Positions 20,898 to 32,823 of a stretch of DNA of 64,000 bases are shown in pieces. The stretch lies in NCBI GenBank assembly GCA_039545355.1, contig BCJJ01000014.1, positions 313,914 to 377,913 of the forward strand, in the 5' to 3' direction. The notes beneath the pieces were generated by a model. The model made no database searches. It saw only the letters and a list, made by a program, of their open reading frames with translations, and was not told the origin of the DNA. The translations under genes and the position numbers were made by a program. This DNA comes from Trichosporon coremiiforme. Taxonomy: Eukaryota; Basidiomycota; Tremellomycetes; Trichosporonales; Trichosporonaceae. Positions within the stretch are counted from its first letter, which is position 1; each line of letters opens with the position of its first letter.

Positions 20898-23398
20898 ATG
20901 AGCGAGCTCGGTCGACAAGACAGCTCGTCGTCGGCCCTGCGCCGGCGAACGTCAAGACGACAAGGCGAGCTGACGCGAGTGACGAGCTCAAACTCGTACG
21001 CTGGCAACTCTTTGCGGCGCATGGCGACGCACGAGACGGGCGAATACGCAGTCCAGGACGAGGATATTGTGGGCCTGCACACGCACGACGAGCACGAGCA
21101 CGAACACCATGATCATGACGAGCACTGCGCCTACGATGAGAAGTACGACCGGCGGGACGAGGAGGCAGCCATCGAGAGTTCTGGCGACGAGAAAGGAGCA
21201 CCAGGAGAAGACCGGACGCCACCGGTCATGTCCGACTCCACTGCGAAAACAGCAGATCTCGACGGAGTTCGGAATCCCCCCTCTCCCTCCAACGGAAGCG
21301 ACGGGGAGCGAACAGCCCAAGAAGAGGACAGAGATGGAGAAGGAGCAGCAGGCGACGACAAGAAGGACAAGAAGAAGTTCGAGCTCACGGATCAGACAAA
21401 CCTGCTGCCCGTGAAGCAGGTCATGCTCATTTTTGCTGGATTGAACTGTGCCTTGTTCTGCTCCCTCCTGGACCAGACCATGTAAGTTTGAGCTTGTGCC
21501 ACGAAGAGATCCACTGACATTTCAGCGTGGCTACAGCACTCCCGACACTCGGCAAGATCTTCAACCAGGCGTCAATAGCCTCCTGGGTCGGCACGGCGTA
21601 CATGCTGACCTCAACGGCGCTGCAGCCAGTGTACGGCCGCCTCAGCGACATCTTCGGGCGCAAGAGCGTTCTCCTTGGCAGCCTGATCATCTTTTTGTTC
21701 GGCAGTCTGGCCTGCGCGCTCGCGCAGACCATGATCCAGCTCATCATCTTTCGCGCGATCCAGGGCCTGGGCGGAGGCGGTATCCTCACCCTCGCCATGA
21801 TCATCAGTGAGTCGCTCCTTTCCGTCGGAAGCGGATGTGGCCGAACTACTCGGCCATGTCCGACCTCATCTCGACTCTTTGACTCGCGGCTGACCTCCCC
21901 CACAGTTTCCGACGTCGTGTCTCTGAAAGATCGAGGAAAGTACCAGGGCATCACGGGCGGTGTCGTCGCCGTCGCGAACAGTGTCGGCCCCATCCTCGGC
22001 GGCATTTTCACTGAGAAAGTCACCTGGCGGTGGTGCTTCTACATCAACCTGCCCCTGACTGAGCTCGCGATCGTCGTCGTCTTCTTCTTCCTCCCCCTCA
22101 AGCGCGTGCAGGGCTCCATGGTCGCCAAACTGAAGAAGCTCGACTATCTCGGCAGCGCGCTCACGCTCGCGTGGGCGGTACTCGTGCTGATCGCGATCTC
22201 GTGGGGCGGCGCCGAGTATCCCTGGACGAGTGCGGCGGTGCTCGCGCCGCTGATCATCGGCATCGTGCTGCTGATCGTCTTCATCGTCGTCGAGGCCAAG
22301 CTCATGACCCTCCCCCTCATCCCGATGTACATCTTCAAGGACCGGACCGTGGCGGCGAGCATGGCGACGACGTTTGCGAACGGTTACGCCTTCTACGCGA
22401 CGCTGTACTACCTGCCGCAATACTTCCAAGTCGTGCGGCAGGAAAGCCCGGTTCAGAGCGGCGTCGACATGCTCCCCCTCACGTTCGTGCAGGTCTTCTT
22501 CTCGTTCCTCTCTGGCTTCCTCGTGTCCAAGACAGGAGACTACAAGTGGAACTTGATGGCTGGATTCTTCATTTGGACGATTGGGCTGGGCGTCATGTCC
22601 TCCGTGGGGCCTGACACGGCCAAGGCAAAGATCTACGGGTACCAAGTCCTAATTGCTGTGGGGGCGGGGCAGACGTTCCAGACCTCCCTGATCGCGATCC
22701 AGGCCAGTGTAGCGCGGAAGGACATGGCGACCGCGACGGGATGCCGCAACTTCCTGCGCATGCTGGGGGGCACCGTCTCCCTCGCAGTCTGCACCGCCAT
22801 CATCAACAACGTTGTCACGTCCGAGCTGCGCGGCAAGGGGTTCGGCAAGGGCCTCATCGACAGCGTCCTGAAGGACCCGACGGAACTGCACGATCTGCCA
22901 TTAGATGTGGCGCAGATCGACGCCGTGCGCGCCGCCTACTCGCGCGGCATCAACGCGTGTTTCTGGTTCTGCATCCCCATGACCGGCCTCTCCTTCCTCA
23001 TCACTGTGTTCTTCATCCGCCGCGTGTCCCTGAAGCGCGAGGATGACGCGAAACTGAAGGAAGAGGGCAAGAAGTGGGTCGAGGAACGCAAGGCTAAGAA
23101 GCGGGCTGCGAAGGGCGGAGTTGGCAGCGGACACACAACCCCCACTACGCGCCCGCATACCCCGGAGGACGAGTCTGACGCTGTGCGCTTCGAGAGACAC
23201 TCGGACGAGGTGACCTACACTGCCAGCCCCGTCGAGGCGAAGAAGGAGATTGACCGGACCGAGTCTGGACAGTCCGCGCACGGCGGGTTGGAGCGCGCCG
23301 AACAGGTTGCTGAGGAGGTGCAAGAGTCAGTGGAGGAGGGCGTCGAGGCAAGCGCAGCCAAGGGCGCCGAGGCCGCTGGCGTACGCATGGGTCGATAG
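20898..23398 (+). CDS. DHA2-type (14-TM) MFS transporter with long acidic His-rich N-terminus
   Basis: Three exons: 20898-21481, 21526-21806, 21906-23398, giving 785 residues. The N-terminal cytosolic tail of about 165 residues is hydrophilic and includes a His cluster (HTHDEHEHEHHDHDEHC). MFS motifs follow: CSLLDQTIVATALPT (motif D1 of DHA2 pumps), GRLSDIFGRKS (motif A) and FRAIQGLGGGG. About 14 hydrophobic segments are seen up to VFFIRRVSLKRED, then a charged C-terminal tail of about 115 residues. The family exports drugs, toxins or amino acids, or works at the vacuole, driven by protons. The substrate cannot be read from sequence. Intron 2 (21807-21905) stays open in frame, so a retained-intron product is possible. 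Confidence 0.88.
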
Positions 23399-23952
23399 AG
23401 TCTAGAGGAGTGCGCAGAAGTGTATTCATAGTGTAGTGTACGTGTGCAGTGTACCAAATGCAAAGCAGGTTTCTCTTATCGGCTGCGACGGGAGCGATGA
23501 CAGGGCGCTGTTTGGGAATGGCGGACGGATGACGAGACTGCACGGAGGTGCTGAGTGAGACAGGTGTCAGTCCGCGGCCAGTCGTCTGCGCGGAGTCGCA
23601 ACTCACCGGGCACGGGGGCATGGGAGTTGCACCAGCCAGCCGGCGCGGGCGCGGGTGTCGCCATCGCGAGCCCCTGCCGTGCGATACCATGTGCTCCGCA
23701 CGCTGTACTGCGCGCCACACATCATGTCTCGCCATCGCACTCCATCTCCAGGAGACGCCGCGATAGTGTCGGTTCGCTCCATTGCGCTCCGCGTAGCACT
23801 TACCGCGCACGGCATAAAGCCATCTCATCGCCGTCACACGAGCTTCATCAACTTCTCCTTCTTCATCTGCGCGACAACATCGTCGGCACGGTGGTACTCG
23901 AGGCCGCTGCGCCTGATCGCTACAACGACCAGCCAAAGCAAGACGATTCACG
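23399..23952. other. Intergenic, 554 bp
   Basis: 3' end of the DHA2 transporter and promoter of the 342-residue unknown gene. Nothing else recognised. Confidence 0.6.
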
Positions 23953-25043
23953 ATGACGGCGGCCCATCAACACATCCAAGACCTGAAAGAGACCTACGCC
24001 GCATACGAGCCGTACCTGGACTCGGTCTCGTTCGGGACGACAAGTTCGGCGAGTTCCCGCCGTAGTCTGTCGAGTCTGAGCTTCGAGGAGCAGGACAAGC
24101 TCATCGCTGCCCTTCGCGGTCTGCGCGCGTGCACGCACGATGCGCTCCTCTCTCTCTGCGCCGCCCTCGATGTAGAGGGCAGACGCACCGATCCAGACGG
24201 CAAGGTACAGGCGCTCATGGTGCAGAGTTGGTCGGCGCTGAACCTTGTGAGTAAACTCCAGGAAGCTGGTAGCTCAGTAGAGGGCAGTGGAGTGCCGCTG
24301 ACACACAGACAAAGACCCGGGCGTGGCTCTGGCGGCGCGAGGTCTGCGCGTTCCCCACCCCCTCGTCGCTCGAGACGGTCCTCGGCGGCGTCGCCTGGTC
24401 CGTGGGCGGGGGAATGCGCGCCTCCTTTCTGCAGTGCTTGTATGCGCTCTACTCGACCGATCTCGAGAACAGCGGCGGAGTGGCGCTCACGCCGACGTCG
24501 TTCGCGATGCTCTGGCGTACGCCCGGCGGCGTGCAGCTCGAGTGCAACAGTCACTGGGCCGAGTGGCTCGAGGGCCGCCGGGTCGGTCTCGTAGACTTGC
24601 TCGAGAACGAGGACTTTTGGAACTCGGCCCCCTTCCACTGGCTCAACTCTTACAGGGAGGTCGACCGCCTCCTCGCCTTTGTCGACGCGAGGCAGTGTCC
24701 CTTCCAGCCCGTTACGGTTCGGCGTCGCCCAACGGCGGCGAGCCCGAAGCCGCCGAAGTCGCCCAGGCTGCCCAGGCAGTCGAAGCCAGCCCCGGCCTCC
24801 GATGAGTCGGCTTCAGTCAAGAGGAGAAACACGCTCAGCACGTTCAGCGTGCGCCCCAAGATTGACTACGACGCCTTCGCCGCCGCGAACGCCCCGCACG
24901 TCGACAAGACCCTCGTGAAGCGCATCATGGCCGTTTTGGCGAGCGAAGAGTGCGAAGCATGTGTCGGGCAGGGGATGCCGGACCCGCGGGTGATTGCTGC
25001 AGCGTTTGCGAACCTCACCGTCGAGTTCAGGCACTGGGCCTGA
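23953..25043 (+). CDS. Uncharacterised protein, 342 residues
   Basis: Two exons: 23953-24246 and 24309-25043, with a 62-nt intron ending CTGACACACAG. The start is the ATG in CACGATGACG. The first 100 residues are predicted helical (HIQDLKETYAAYEPYLD, EEQDKLIAALRGLRACTHDALLSLCAALDV). The middle looks globular (LETVLGGVAWSVGGGMRASFLQCLYALYS, LTPTSFAMLWRTPGGVQLE, WLNSYREVDRLLAFVDARQCPF). A Pro/Lys/Ser-rich linker and a final helical segment (LVKRIMAVLASEECEACVGQ) follow. No family was recognised and there is no signal peptide. The sharp coding composition and clean splice support a real gene. Confidence 0.72.
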
Positions 25044-25953
25044 GCCATTGTTGCGGAGCCGGCACCCCCGGGCAGACGTGACTGGACCTGGAATGCGTGA
25101 TGCGTCGACGCTGTTGTGAGATTTCGGTAGGAGTAATGAGTGATGCACTGGACACGGACACGGACACGGACACGGACGAGAAGGGTGCGTGACTGTTCCT
25201 GGGCAGGTGTGGGTCAGGTGAGAGGTAGCGCATGGTGAGGCCGCGCCAGGAAGAAGTGGAATCGGAGATGTGAGAGAGATGAGGGTAATGCAGCGGAAAA
25301 GGGTTCCGGGGCAGAGGGGTTACCAAGAAGTCGTGCGGTTTGCGGGGACTCCACAGTAATCGGTGCCGGAGAAGGAGCCGACGCAGCCGAATTCGCCGTG
25401 CGCTGCACCTCAGCGGAGATGAGCAAAGGTCACATGTCGTCGCGACTGTGCCCCAAAGATGAACCTTCATGTCTGCATCGGCGACGCGCCCGAATGCACA
25501 GGTGGGCGGTACAACTCATCTGCGTCACACACCGACGCGCCTTGCTTCTTGTTCTTCTTCTCTTGGTGTTGCACACTCACCCAGACACTTGGTGTCTCTT
25601 CGACCACTGACGCCTCAGCCTCAGCAGCCTCACCCGAGAGGCTCACCCACCCGTCCATCCGCTATCGACTTTGCCGACTCAGGGCCACAGATCCGCGACT
25701 TGTGACTCGCGAGACTACTCCTCCGCTCGATCCGCTGGGCGCGCCGAGCCATTCCACCACTGGGGCGCCCGTCCGCTCACCCGAACCATCCGGCTTAACG
25801 GAATCACCTTTCGTGATATTCCTCGGGGGGCGTCAGAAGCAACGCCTCACGCCTTCCCGATATATGCAACTGAGAGATCGCTACGCGCCCGTCTCACTCT
25901 TCTTCAGTTCCCCTCTCTCACTCTGCTGAAACCCATACACGCAGTCCGCGACC
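25044..25953. other. Intergenic, 910 bp, promoter side of the transhydrogenase gene
   Basis: It holds the hexanucleotide repeat at 25150-25177 and CT-rich leader sequence from about 25870. No gene recognised. Confidence 0.6.
25150..25177. repeat. GGACAC hexanucleotide microsatellite
   Basis: Four full GGACAC units plus GGAC, about 100 bp after the stop of the preceding gene. Confidence 0.95.
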
Positions 25954-28900
25954 ATGCTCGTAGACTCGGCGCGCACGCTGCGCCTTTTTGCGTGCGCCGT
26001 CAGAACAGGTGAGTCTTGACGGTCCTCGGCTTTCCGTGTCGGAAACGGATCAAAGTATCCGGTCCCTGTCCGGCTACTTTGCTTTGCGGGTCAACTTTTT
26101 CGCGTCCAGCGCAATTAGTTGTGACCCAGCGAGCAGCGGGTGTCTGGTGGCGAGCTATGCATGGGCACTTGAGCTGATGATCAGGACGGCGACACCTGCA
26201 TGCGAGTGCTAGCCGCCTCGACTCGGCGGCTGGCACCAAGGCAGCCGACCCCGAGGCGCCCGGCGTCCCGTACGGCCAGCTCTCGATCGGCGTCCCGAAG
26301 GAGACCTTCTCTGGCGAGCAGCGTGTCGCTGTCACGCCCGACGGCGTCAAGACGCTCCTGAAGAAGGGCTTCCGCGCCGTCACCGTCGAGAGCGGTGCCG
26401 GCCAGGCGAGCAACTTCCCGGACTCGGCGTACACTGCGGCCGGAGCGACGATCGCCCCCGCCGCCGCCCAGAGCGACATTGTCCTCCGCGTCCGTCCCCC
26501 TACACTCGAGCAGGCCAAGATGCAGAAGGGCCAGACTCTCATCTCATTCCTCTACCCCGCGACGAACAAGGAGGTCGTCGAGGAGCTCCGTGAGGCCGGC
26601 GTGACCTCGTTCGCCATAAACGCCGTTCCCCGTATCTCTCGTGCCCAGGTGAGCTCGTGGTGCTGAGCTTGTAGCTGACAGGCAGGTCTTCGATGCTCTT
26701 TCTTCTATGGCTAACACCGCTGGTTACCGTGCCGTCCTCGAGGCGGGTAACGAGTTTGGTCGTTTCTTCACTGGTCAGGTCACTGCGGCTGGAAAGATTC
26801 CTCCCGCGAAGGTTCTCGTGAGTATTCCCATGCGATCAGATAGGATCGGCAGGAGTAGCTGGGAGCTTCTCACAGCTGGCGCGTCACAGGCGCTCTCTTC
26901 ATTTTCACAACATGCTGACTGCTAGGTTATCGGCGGCGGTGTTGCTGGTCTCTCGGCCATCACGACCGCTAAGCGTATGGGTGCTATTGTCCGCGGATTC
27001 GACACTCGTCCCGTCGTCAAGGAGCAGGTCGAGTCTCTCGGCGCCGAGTTCCTCACGGTCGAGATCGAGGAGGACGGAAGCGGTCAGGGTGGTTACGCCA
27101 AGGAGATGTCCAAGGTGAGCTGAATGCTGCCCACGCAAGCTGACCCCAGGCTTTCCTTGATGCTGAGATGGCTCTTTTCGCCGAGCAGGCCAAGGACGTC
27201 GACATCATCATCACCACGGCCCTGATCCCCGGCAAGCCCGCGCCCAAGCTGATTCTGAAGGAGCACGTCGAGGCCATGAAGCCCGGCTCGGTCATTGTCG
27301 ACCTTGCCGGCGAGGCTGGCGGAAACTGCGAGCTGACCAAGCCCGGAGAGAAGGTCGTCCACGACGGCGTCACCATCCTCGGCTACACTGTGAGTTGTGA
27401 GCACCGCTTCTTCTAACTCTCAGGACCTGCCCTCGCGCCTGCCGACCCAGTCCTCGACGCTGTACTCGAACAACATCACCAAGTTCCTCCTTTCCATCGG
27501 CAAGGACGGCAAGTTCCACGTCAACCTCGACGACGAGGTCGTCCGTGGCGCTCTCGTTACCATGGACCGTCAGCTGCTCTGGCCCGCGCCCCGTCCCGCC
27601 GCGCCCCCCGCGCAGGCTGCTCCCCCCAAGCCTGTGAGTAGCTAGGCGCTCGTCTCGGATAGCTGACATCAGGCTGCCGCCAAGGTCGAGGAGCCCAAGA
27701 AGGAGATCACTCCCTGGCAGAAGTCTGTCCGCGAGGTCGCCGGCACCTCTGCCGCCCTCACTGGCGTCCTTGGTCTGGGTAAGCTCACCTCGCCCGCCTT
27801 CATGGGCATGTTCGGCACCCTCGGTCTCGCCGGTCTCGTCGGCTTCCGCGCCGTCTGGAACGTCGCTCCTGCCCTTCACTCGCCTCTCATGTGTACGTGT
27901 CTGAAGCTAGGCCCCATCCGCGAACCAGCTAACTTCCAGCGGTCACGAACGCCCTGTCCGGTCTCGTCGGTGTCGGCGGTCTCTTCGCGATGGGCGGCGG
28001 CATGATGCCCCAGACCTTCCCGCAGTGGCTTGCGGCCGCCAGCGTCCTCCTCGCCAACCTGAGTAAGCTATAATCGCCTCCTGCGGCAGCTGACCTCAGA
28101 CATCTTCGGTGGCTTCCTGATCACGAAGCGCATGCTCGACCTCTTCCGCCGTCCCGGCGACCCGCCCGAGTACGCCTGGCTGTACGCCATCCCTGCCGCT
28201 CTCTTCGCCGCGGGCCTGATCTGGGCCTGGCAGACGGGCGAGGCCGGCCTCACGCAGGCGGGCTACGTCGCGTCCACTTTCCTGTGTATCGGAGCCCTGA
28301 CCGGTCTCAGCGCCCAGGTGAGTTTCGAAAAACGCGCCAAAGCTAACATCAGGCGTCCGCGCGCACCGGTAACATGTTTGGCATTCTCGGCGTGTTCGTC
28401 GGTATGCTGACGACCCTGCTCGCGGTCGGCTTCACGAAAGAGCAGCTCGTGCAGGCCGCCGCGCTGACTGTGCTCGGCGGCGGGGCCGGACTCGCCATCG
28501 GCCGCCGCGTGTCCCCTATGGCCTTGCCGCAGACTGTGGCGGCACTGCACTCCGTCGTCGGTCTTGCCGCCATGATGACCTCGGCCGCCGTCGTGATGGA
28601 GCCCGAGCACCACGCCGGCGGGCTCTCCAACCTCCTCCTCGCCACGGCTTACCTCGGCGTCCTCATCGGTGGCGTCACGTTTACGGGCTCCATCGTCGCC
28701 TTCCTCAAGCTCGCGGGCAAGGTTGGCTCCAAGCCCACCATCCTCCCCGGCCGTCACGCGATTAACCTCGGTCTCGTGGGCACCAATGCCGCCACGATGG
28801 CTGCGTTCATGACCATGGCACCTACTGCGCCTGCTGTCGGCGCCGCGCTCCTTGCTGGTAACGCCGCCCTCTCGTGTATCCAGGGCTGGACGACGTCGGC

Positions 28901-30496
28901 CGCCATCGGCGGAGCCGACATGCCCGTCCTCGTCACGGTGTTGAACGCCTACTCCGGCTTCGCGCTCATCGCCGAGGGCTTCATGCTTGACAACATGCTC
29001 CTGACGTCTGTCGGTTCGCTCATCGGCGCCTCGGGTTCCATTCTCAGTTACATCATGTGCAAGGCGATGAACCGGTCGCTGACCAACGTCATCTTTGGCG
29101 GTATCGCTACCAACACGGCCATGGAGGACACGACCAAGGGCAAGAGCGTCATCAAGACGAACATTGAGGAGGTTGTCGACACGCTCCAGAACGCCGAGAG
29201 CGTCATCATCGTGCCCGGCTACGGCATGGCGGTCGCCAAGGCCCAGTACGCCATCAGCGACATGGTTTCCAACCTGCGCAAGAAGGGCATCGAGGTGCGC
29301 TTCGGCATCCACCCCGTCGCCGGGCGCATGCCGGGACAGTGCAACGTGCTCCTCGCCGAGGCCGGCGTGCCGTACGACGTTGTGCTCGAGATGGACGAGA
29401 TCAACGACGACTTCAAGGACACGGATGTTGTCCTCGTCATTGGTGCGTAGCTGAACCTCTTGTGGCGAGTGAGCTGACAGACCAGGCGCCAACGACACGG
29501 TCAACCCCATCGCGCTCGAGCCCAACTCGCCGATCGCGGGCATGCCCGTCCTCAACGTGTGGAACGCGAAGAACGTCGTCGTCATGAAGCGTGGAATGAG
29601 CTCTGGTGAGTCACGTGTTCCTCCATTAGGCATTAGGCAGTTAGAAAGCGAGCTCCGCAGTGCGCGCAGTGCGGGAGAGGCGTGGATTTGTGAGGTAGGG
29701 GCCGAGTTGCGGCGCAGCAGTGAGCATGTGGGTGCGCGCAGCTCGGCGTTGGAGTAATGACGGCGGGCACGTTACCGCCGCCGGAGTTCGGCAAGCCAGA
29801 GGGCAGCGGGCTAGCGGACCGTAGTGTACGCAGCCTTGTCCTCATGGGCTGCCCGCAGCTGTACGCGTCGCAGTCGAACGCGTTTGACGGACCACCCCTA
29901 GTCCGCTCGCGTTGCAGTGTCCGCTCAGTGCGTTCATGCTGATCGACCGTACCCATCCCGCACTGTACAACTGCACGCCAGTCGGTCAGTAGTGGGTAGG
30001 GTGTAGGAATTCCGCTCCCTTTTCCCTTATTCGCTCCTGCGTCCCTAGGCATGCCCTACCCATTTCCCTGGGTGGCATGGGGTGGCTCACGTTATCGTCC
30101 CACCTCGCACCAGGCGACCACACGACGAGCGATCGTCCCCCACTTCACTCTGCCCTCATATCTCCTCCACGTCGCCCTGGTGGTCGCTGCTCGCTGAGCA
30201 TGCGTCCGGACCATTCCCCGGTCTCGCGGGACTGGCCGCGCAGGAGTGCGCACCAGAAGTGCCAGAACACCAGAAGCGCACCAGAAGCATTCGGCAGGCC
30301 TCGCGGCAACAGCTCATGCCGAGAATGACAAGAAAAAGTAATGAAACACACATGCTCACACCACATTGCAGGCTACGCCGAGGTGCCCAACCCGCTGTTC
30401 TACTATCCGAACACGAAGATGCTCTTTGGCGACGCCAAGAGCTCGTGCGACCAGCTCTCCAAGGGCCTGTCCACGCCCGAGGGCGAGGGCAAGTAA
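25954..30496 (+). CDS. NNT: Mitochondrial NAD(P) transhydrogenase, proton-translocating
   Basis: Twelve exons: 25954-26008, 26185-26648, 26686-26817, 26926-27114, 27150-27389, 27424-27633, 27673-27892, 27940-28062, 28100-28317, 28353-29442, 29486-29605, 30372-30496; 1061 residues, near the usual 1080. The N-terminus ([30 protein letters not shown]) is a typical Arg/Ser-rich mitochondrial presequence split by intron 1. Domain I (NAD-binding) starts at LSIGVPKE and contains [17 protein letters not shown]. Membrane domain II runs roughly from exon 7 into exon 10. Domain III (NADP-binding) has [47 protein letters not shown] and [17 protein letters not shown]. The enzyme uses the proton gradient to make NADPH from NADH in the inner mitochondrial membrane. 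Most introns are 34-47 nt; the last is 766 nt. The identification is firm. Confidence 0.95.
29606..30371 (+). other. Exceptionally long (766 nt) last intron of the transhydrogenase gene
   Basis: Donor GTGAGT at 29606, acceptor TTGCAG ending at 30371. The flanking exons join as GMSSG then [14 protein letters not shown], as in the family. The intron contains three CACCAGAAG copies (about 30250-30290) and an imperfect inverted repeat around 30048-30085. No snoRNA boxes or open gene were recognised inside. Confidence 0.8.
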
Positions 30497-31701
30497 GTTA
30501 TCTTCGGGCGTTCTTTTTCGTCTAATTTTTCTCTTCAAATGTATCCAGTATCGTCAATTAGTCGCATCAGACGCACAGCGTGCGTCACTACAATCGCACA
30601 GTCGCGCAGTCAATCGCTCGCTCAGCGTAGCAAAGCAGCCAATTGCTTGACGTAGGGGATTTTTTGCTACCCAGGCACGGCATGCTCGTCGCTCTCCGAG
30701 CTTTCTGCTCGCTTTCAAGCTCACACATGAGCTACCAGGAACGGCGGTGAGGTGGTATTTGCAGTGCTGCCACTGGCCGGCCATGGCCGGCTGTCACCGC
30801 AATCCTGAGACGCTTTACGGCGATGATCATGGGTAATGAGGAACGAGGGACGGCAGAGGGATGAGGGAGGGACAAGAGAGGGTCCATGACGGCAAGAGTG
30901 GAGGGTAAGGCTTCGAATAAGGTTCATGTGACCATGACTTGCCTTGCTCTTCGTCCTCTCGTCCAAATTCGTCCTTTGGGTTTAGCTTTCTTGCGCATCA
31001 GGCATTCTTGCTTAAACTTCGTCGGCGCATTGCTGGTAAATTTATGCAGTGAATGGGACCTCTCCGCTGCCATCGCCGGGTATCAAAATGCATCGCTGTG
31101 CATGGCTGGCGAAGACCGAAATAGATCGCGGCCGGGGGAGGCACACGGCACACGGCATGCTGCCCTGCCTCACCGCCGCCGCCGCCGGCTGGCAGCGATC
31201 TGCCAAAAGTTGATCGAAAGCCTTCGAAGACGGCGACGCATCGCCCGAGCACTGCTGAACATGCTCCGCGCCGCATCCGTCACGCTGTCATTGTCGTCAG
31301 TGACAAATGGTCACGTCGCCCCCAGCCCACGTCTCCTCGGTTTCTACTCTCGCACGGATCGTCTGCACCCACAATTCGGATTGCCGTTCCGCGACTGATC
31401 CGCCACAAGAAGGCCAGTCGGCTGTGCGCTGTTATTATAGTCACATATACAAATGTTACTGATACTATCGTACGCCCTGGTCGTGCCGATGGTAAGTGAC
31501 TATGTCGAGTGATGTGTTGTGACAACCACCAGAGAGGTGTTGGTAGGTTTATGATTAGGTTGTTCAGTTCAATGAACGAAGTCAAGGTATAATAAGACCA
31601 AGAGGAAGCAGGCGGTACCCTAGCCCGAGCCTGTTCTCACAATTGATCAGTTGGCGTTGTTCAAAACGAGAGAAAGAGAAAAATAGTCAGCCGATGGCTG
31701 T
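30497..31701. other. Convergent intergenic region, 1.2 kb
   Basis: Between the 3' ends of the transhydrogenase gene and the MARVEL-like gene. AT-richer than its surroundings near 31400-31620. No gene recognised. Confidence 0.6.
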
Positions 31702-32823
31702 TTAAGCGTGATGGGCGTCCTCACGGGCCTCCGAGAACTTCTCGTGGTGGTTGGCCGAGCCGTTGGAGGAGCGGCGCTCAGCAGCGACACGGCGGTAGTG
31801 GAGACCAGCCATGATGGTGAGGATGAGGGAGATGACGAGGAAGAAGAAGGCGAGCCAGCCCATGATCATGGCGGGGAAAGCCTTCTGGTCCCTGTAGCTC
31901 ACAGACTTGCCGGTAGCCTTGAGCATGCTGTCGACAACGGCCTGGGGCATCGGGGGGTTGAGCCAGATCTTCGCAGACTTAGTGCCGCAAATGATGGCGG
32001 CCGCGATCGAGGCGGCGAGGAGGAAGATGCAGGAGATGCCGAGCATGATCTCGTTGATGAAACGGAAGCGGAATGGAAGGAATCCACCGCGCTCCTCCTT
32101 CCACCAGATGAACTCGGAGATGAACTGTACTCGTCAGCAATGGTTCTGGCGTCGCAGAGCGGTCTGAGGATGCCGCCCGGAACATGGCCGATCTCGGAAC
32201 AGCGAGTGACATGCGCCCGTGGTGATTGGATCCCCCGCAGCACGGGGCGGGCCAGGTGGCTTGGTCGGCCCGCTCTTTTGTCTTGGGGAGTGCGGGGTAC
32301 GAAGACACCGAGCGGGCTGGACACTAGTTTAGAAACAAAACGCGAAAATTGCGCGCTTGTAGTGCTTGGCGGTAGGCGATGGCGTCGCTCGGGGAGACGG
32401 AAAGAGAAGGAAATTATACTCACACACCAGATGACACCGAGACCGGCGGCGCCGAGCATGGCTCCCATGGCACCAAGAACGTCCGTGGCGTCGATGCCTC
32501 CCTGAATGCCCATAGGCTTGATCGTCTCAGCCTGGCAAGGTCAGCTGACATTCTTCAAGTGATCTTCTGCATTTGCGGAGCGTGACGATAGCGACGATCC
32601 AGCATAGCTGAAGCCGCTCACGCCCGATCAACAACTCGACTTACGAGGAAAACACGGTTGTCGTGAAGGTCCTTCAGAGCTGTGGAAGAGTTAGCGGCTG
32701 CAAATCGTACATCGCCGTGTGCTACTCACACTTGCCGGCAAGACCGACACAAGCAACGGTGAAGGCGCCCGCGGTGAGCAGGGACGCGATGCGCATGAAC
32801 ATCAGAGTCTTGAGGGACGGCAT
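31702..32823 (-). CDS. Four-TM MARVEL-like membrane protein
   Basis: Four exons on the minus strand: 32823-32730, 32679-32645, 32531-32424, 32124-31702, giving 219 residues. Introns are 50, 113 and 299 nt. Four hydrophobic segments are visible: IASLLTAGAFTVACVGLAG, MGAMLGAAGLGVIWCFI, IMLGISCIFLLAASIAAAII and MIMGWLAFFFLVISLILTI. A conserved-looking polar loop with DHN lies between TM1 and TM2, and the C-tail is charged and ends HHA. The layout fits fungal MARVEL-domain (Nce102-like) proteins of the plasma-membrane cortex or vesicles. The exact subfamily was not determined. The small exon 2 (35 nt) is supported by the frame closing on both sides. Confidence 0.78.

Noticed and set aside
28263..29633. 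456-codon minus-strand frame over the transhydrogenase
   Set aside because: His/Asp/Val-rich antisense of a conserved enzyme exon.
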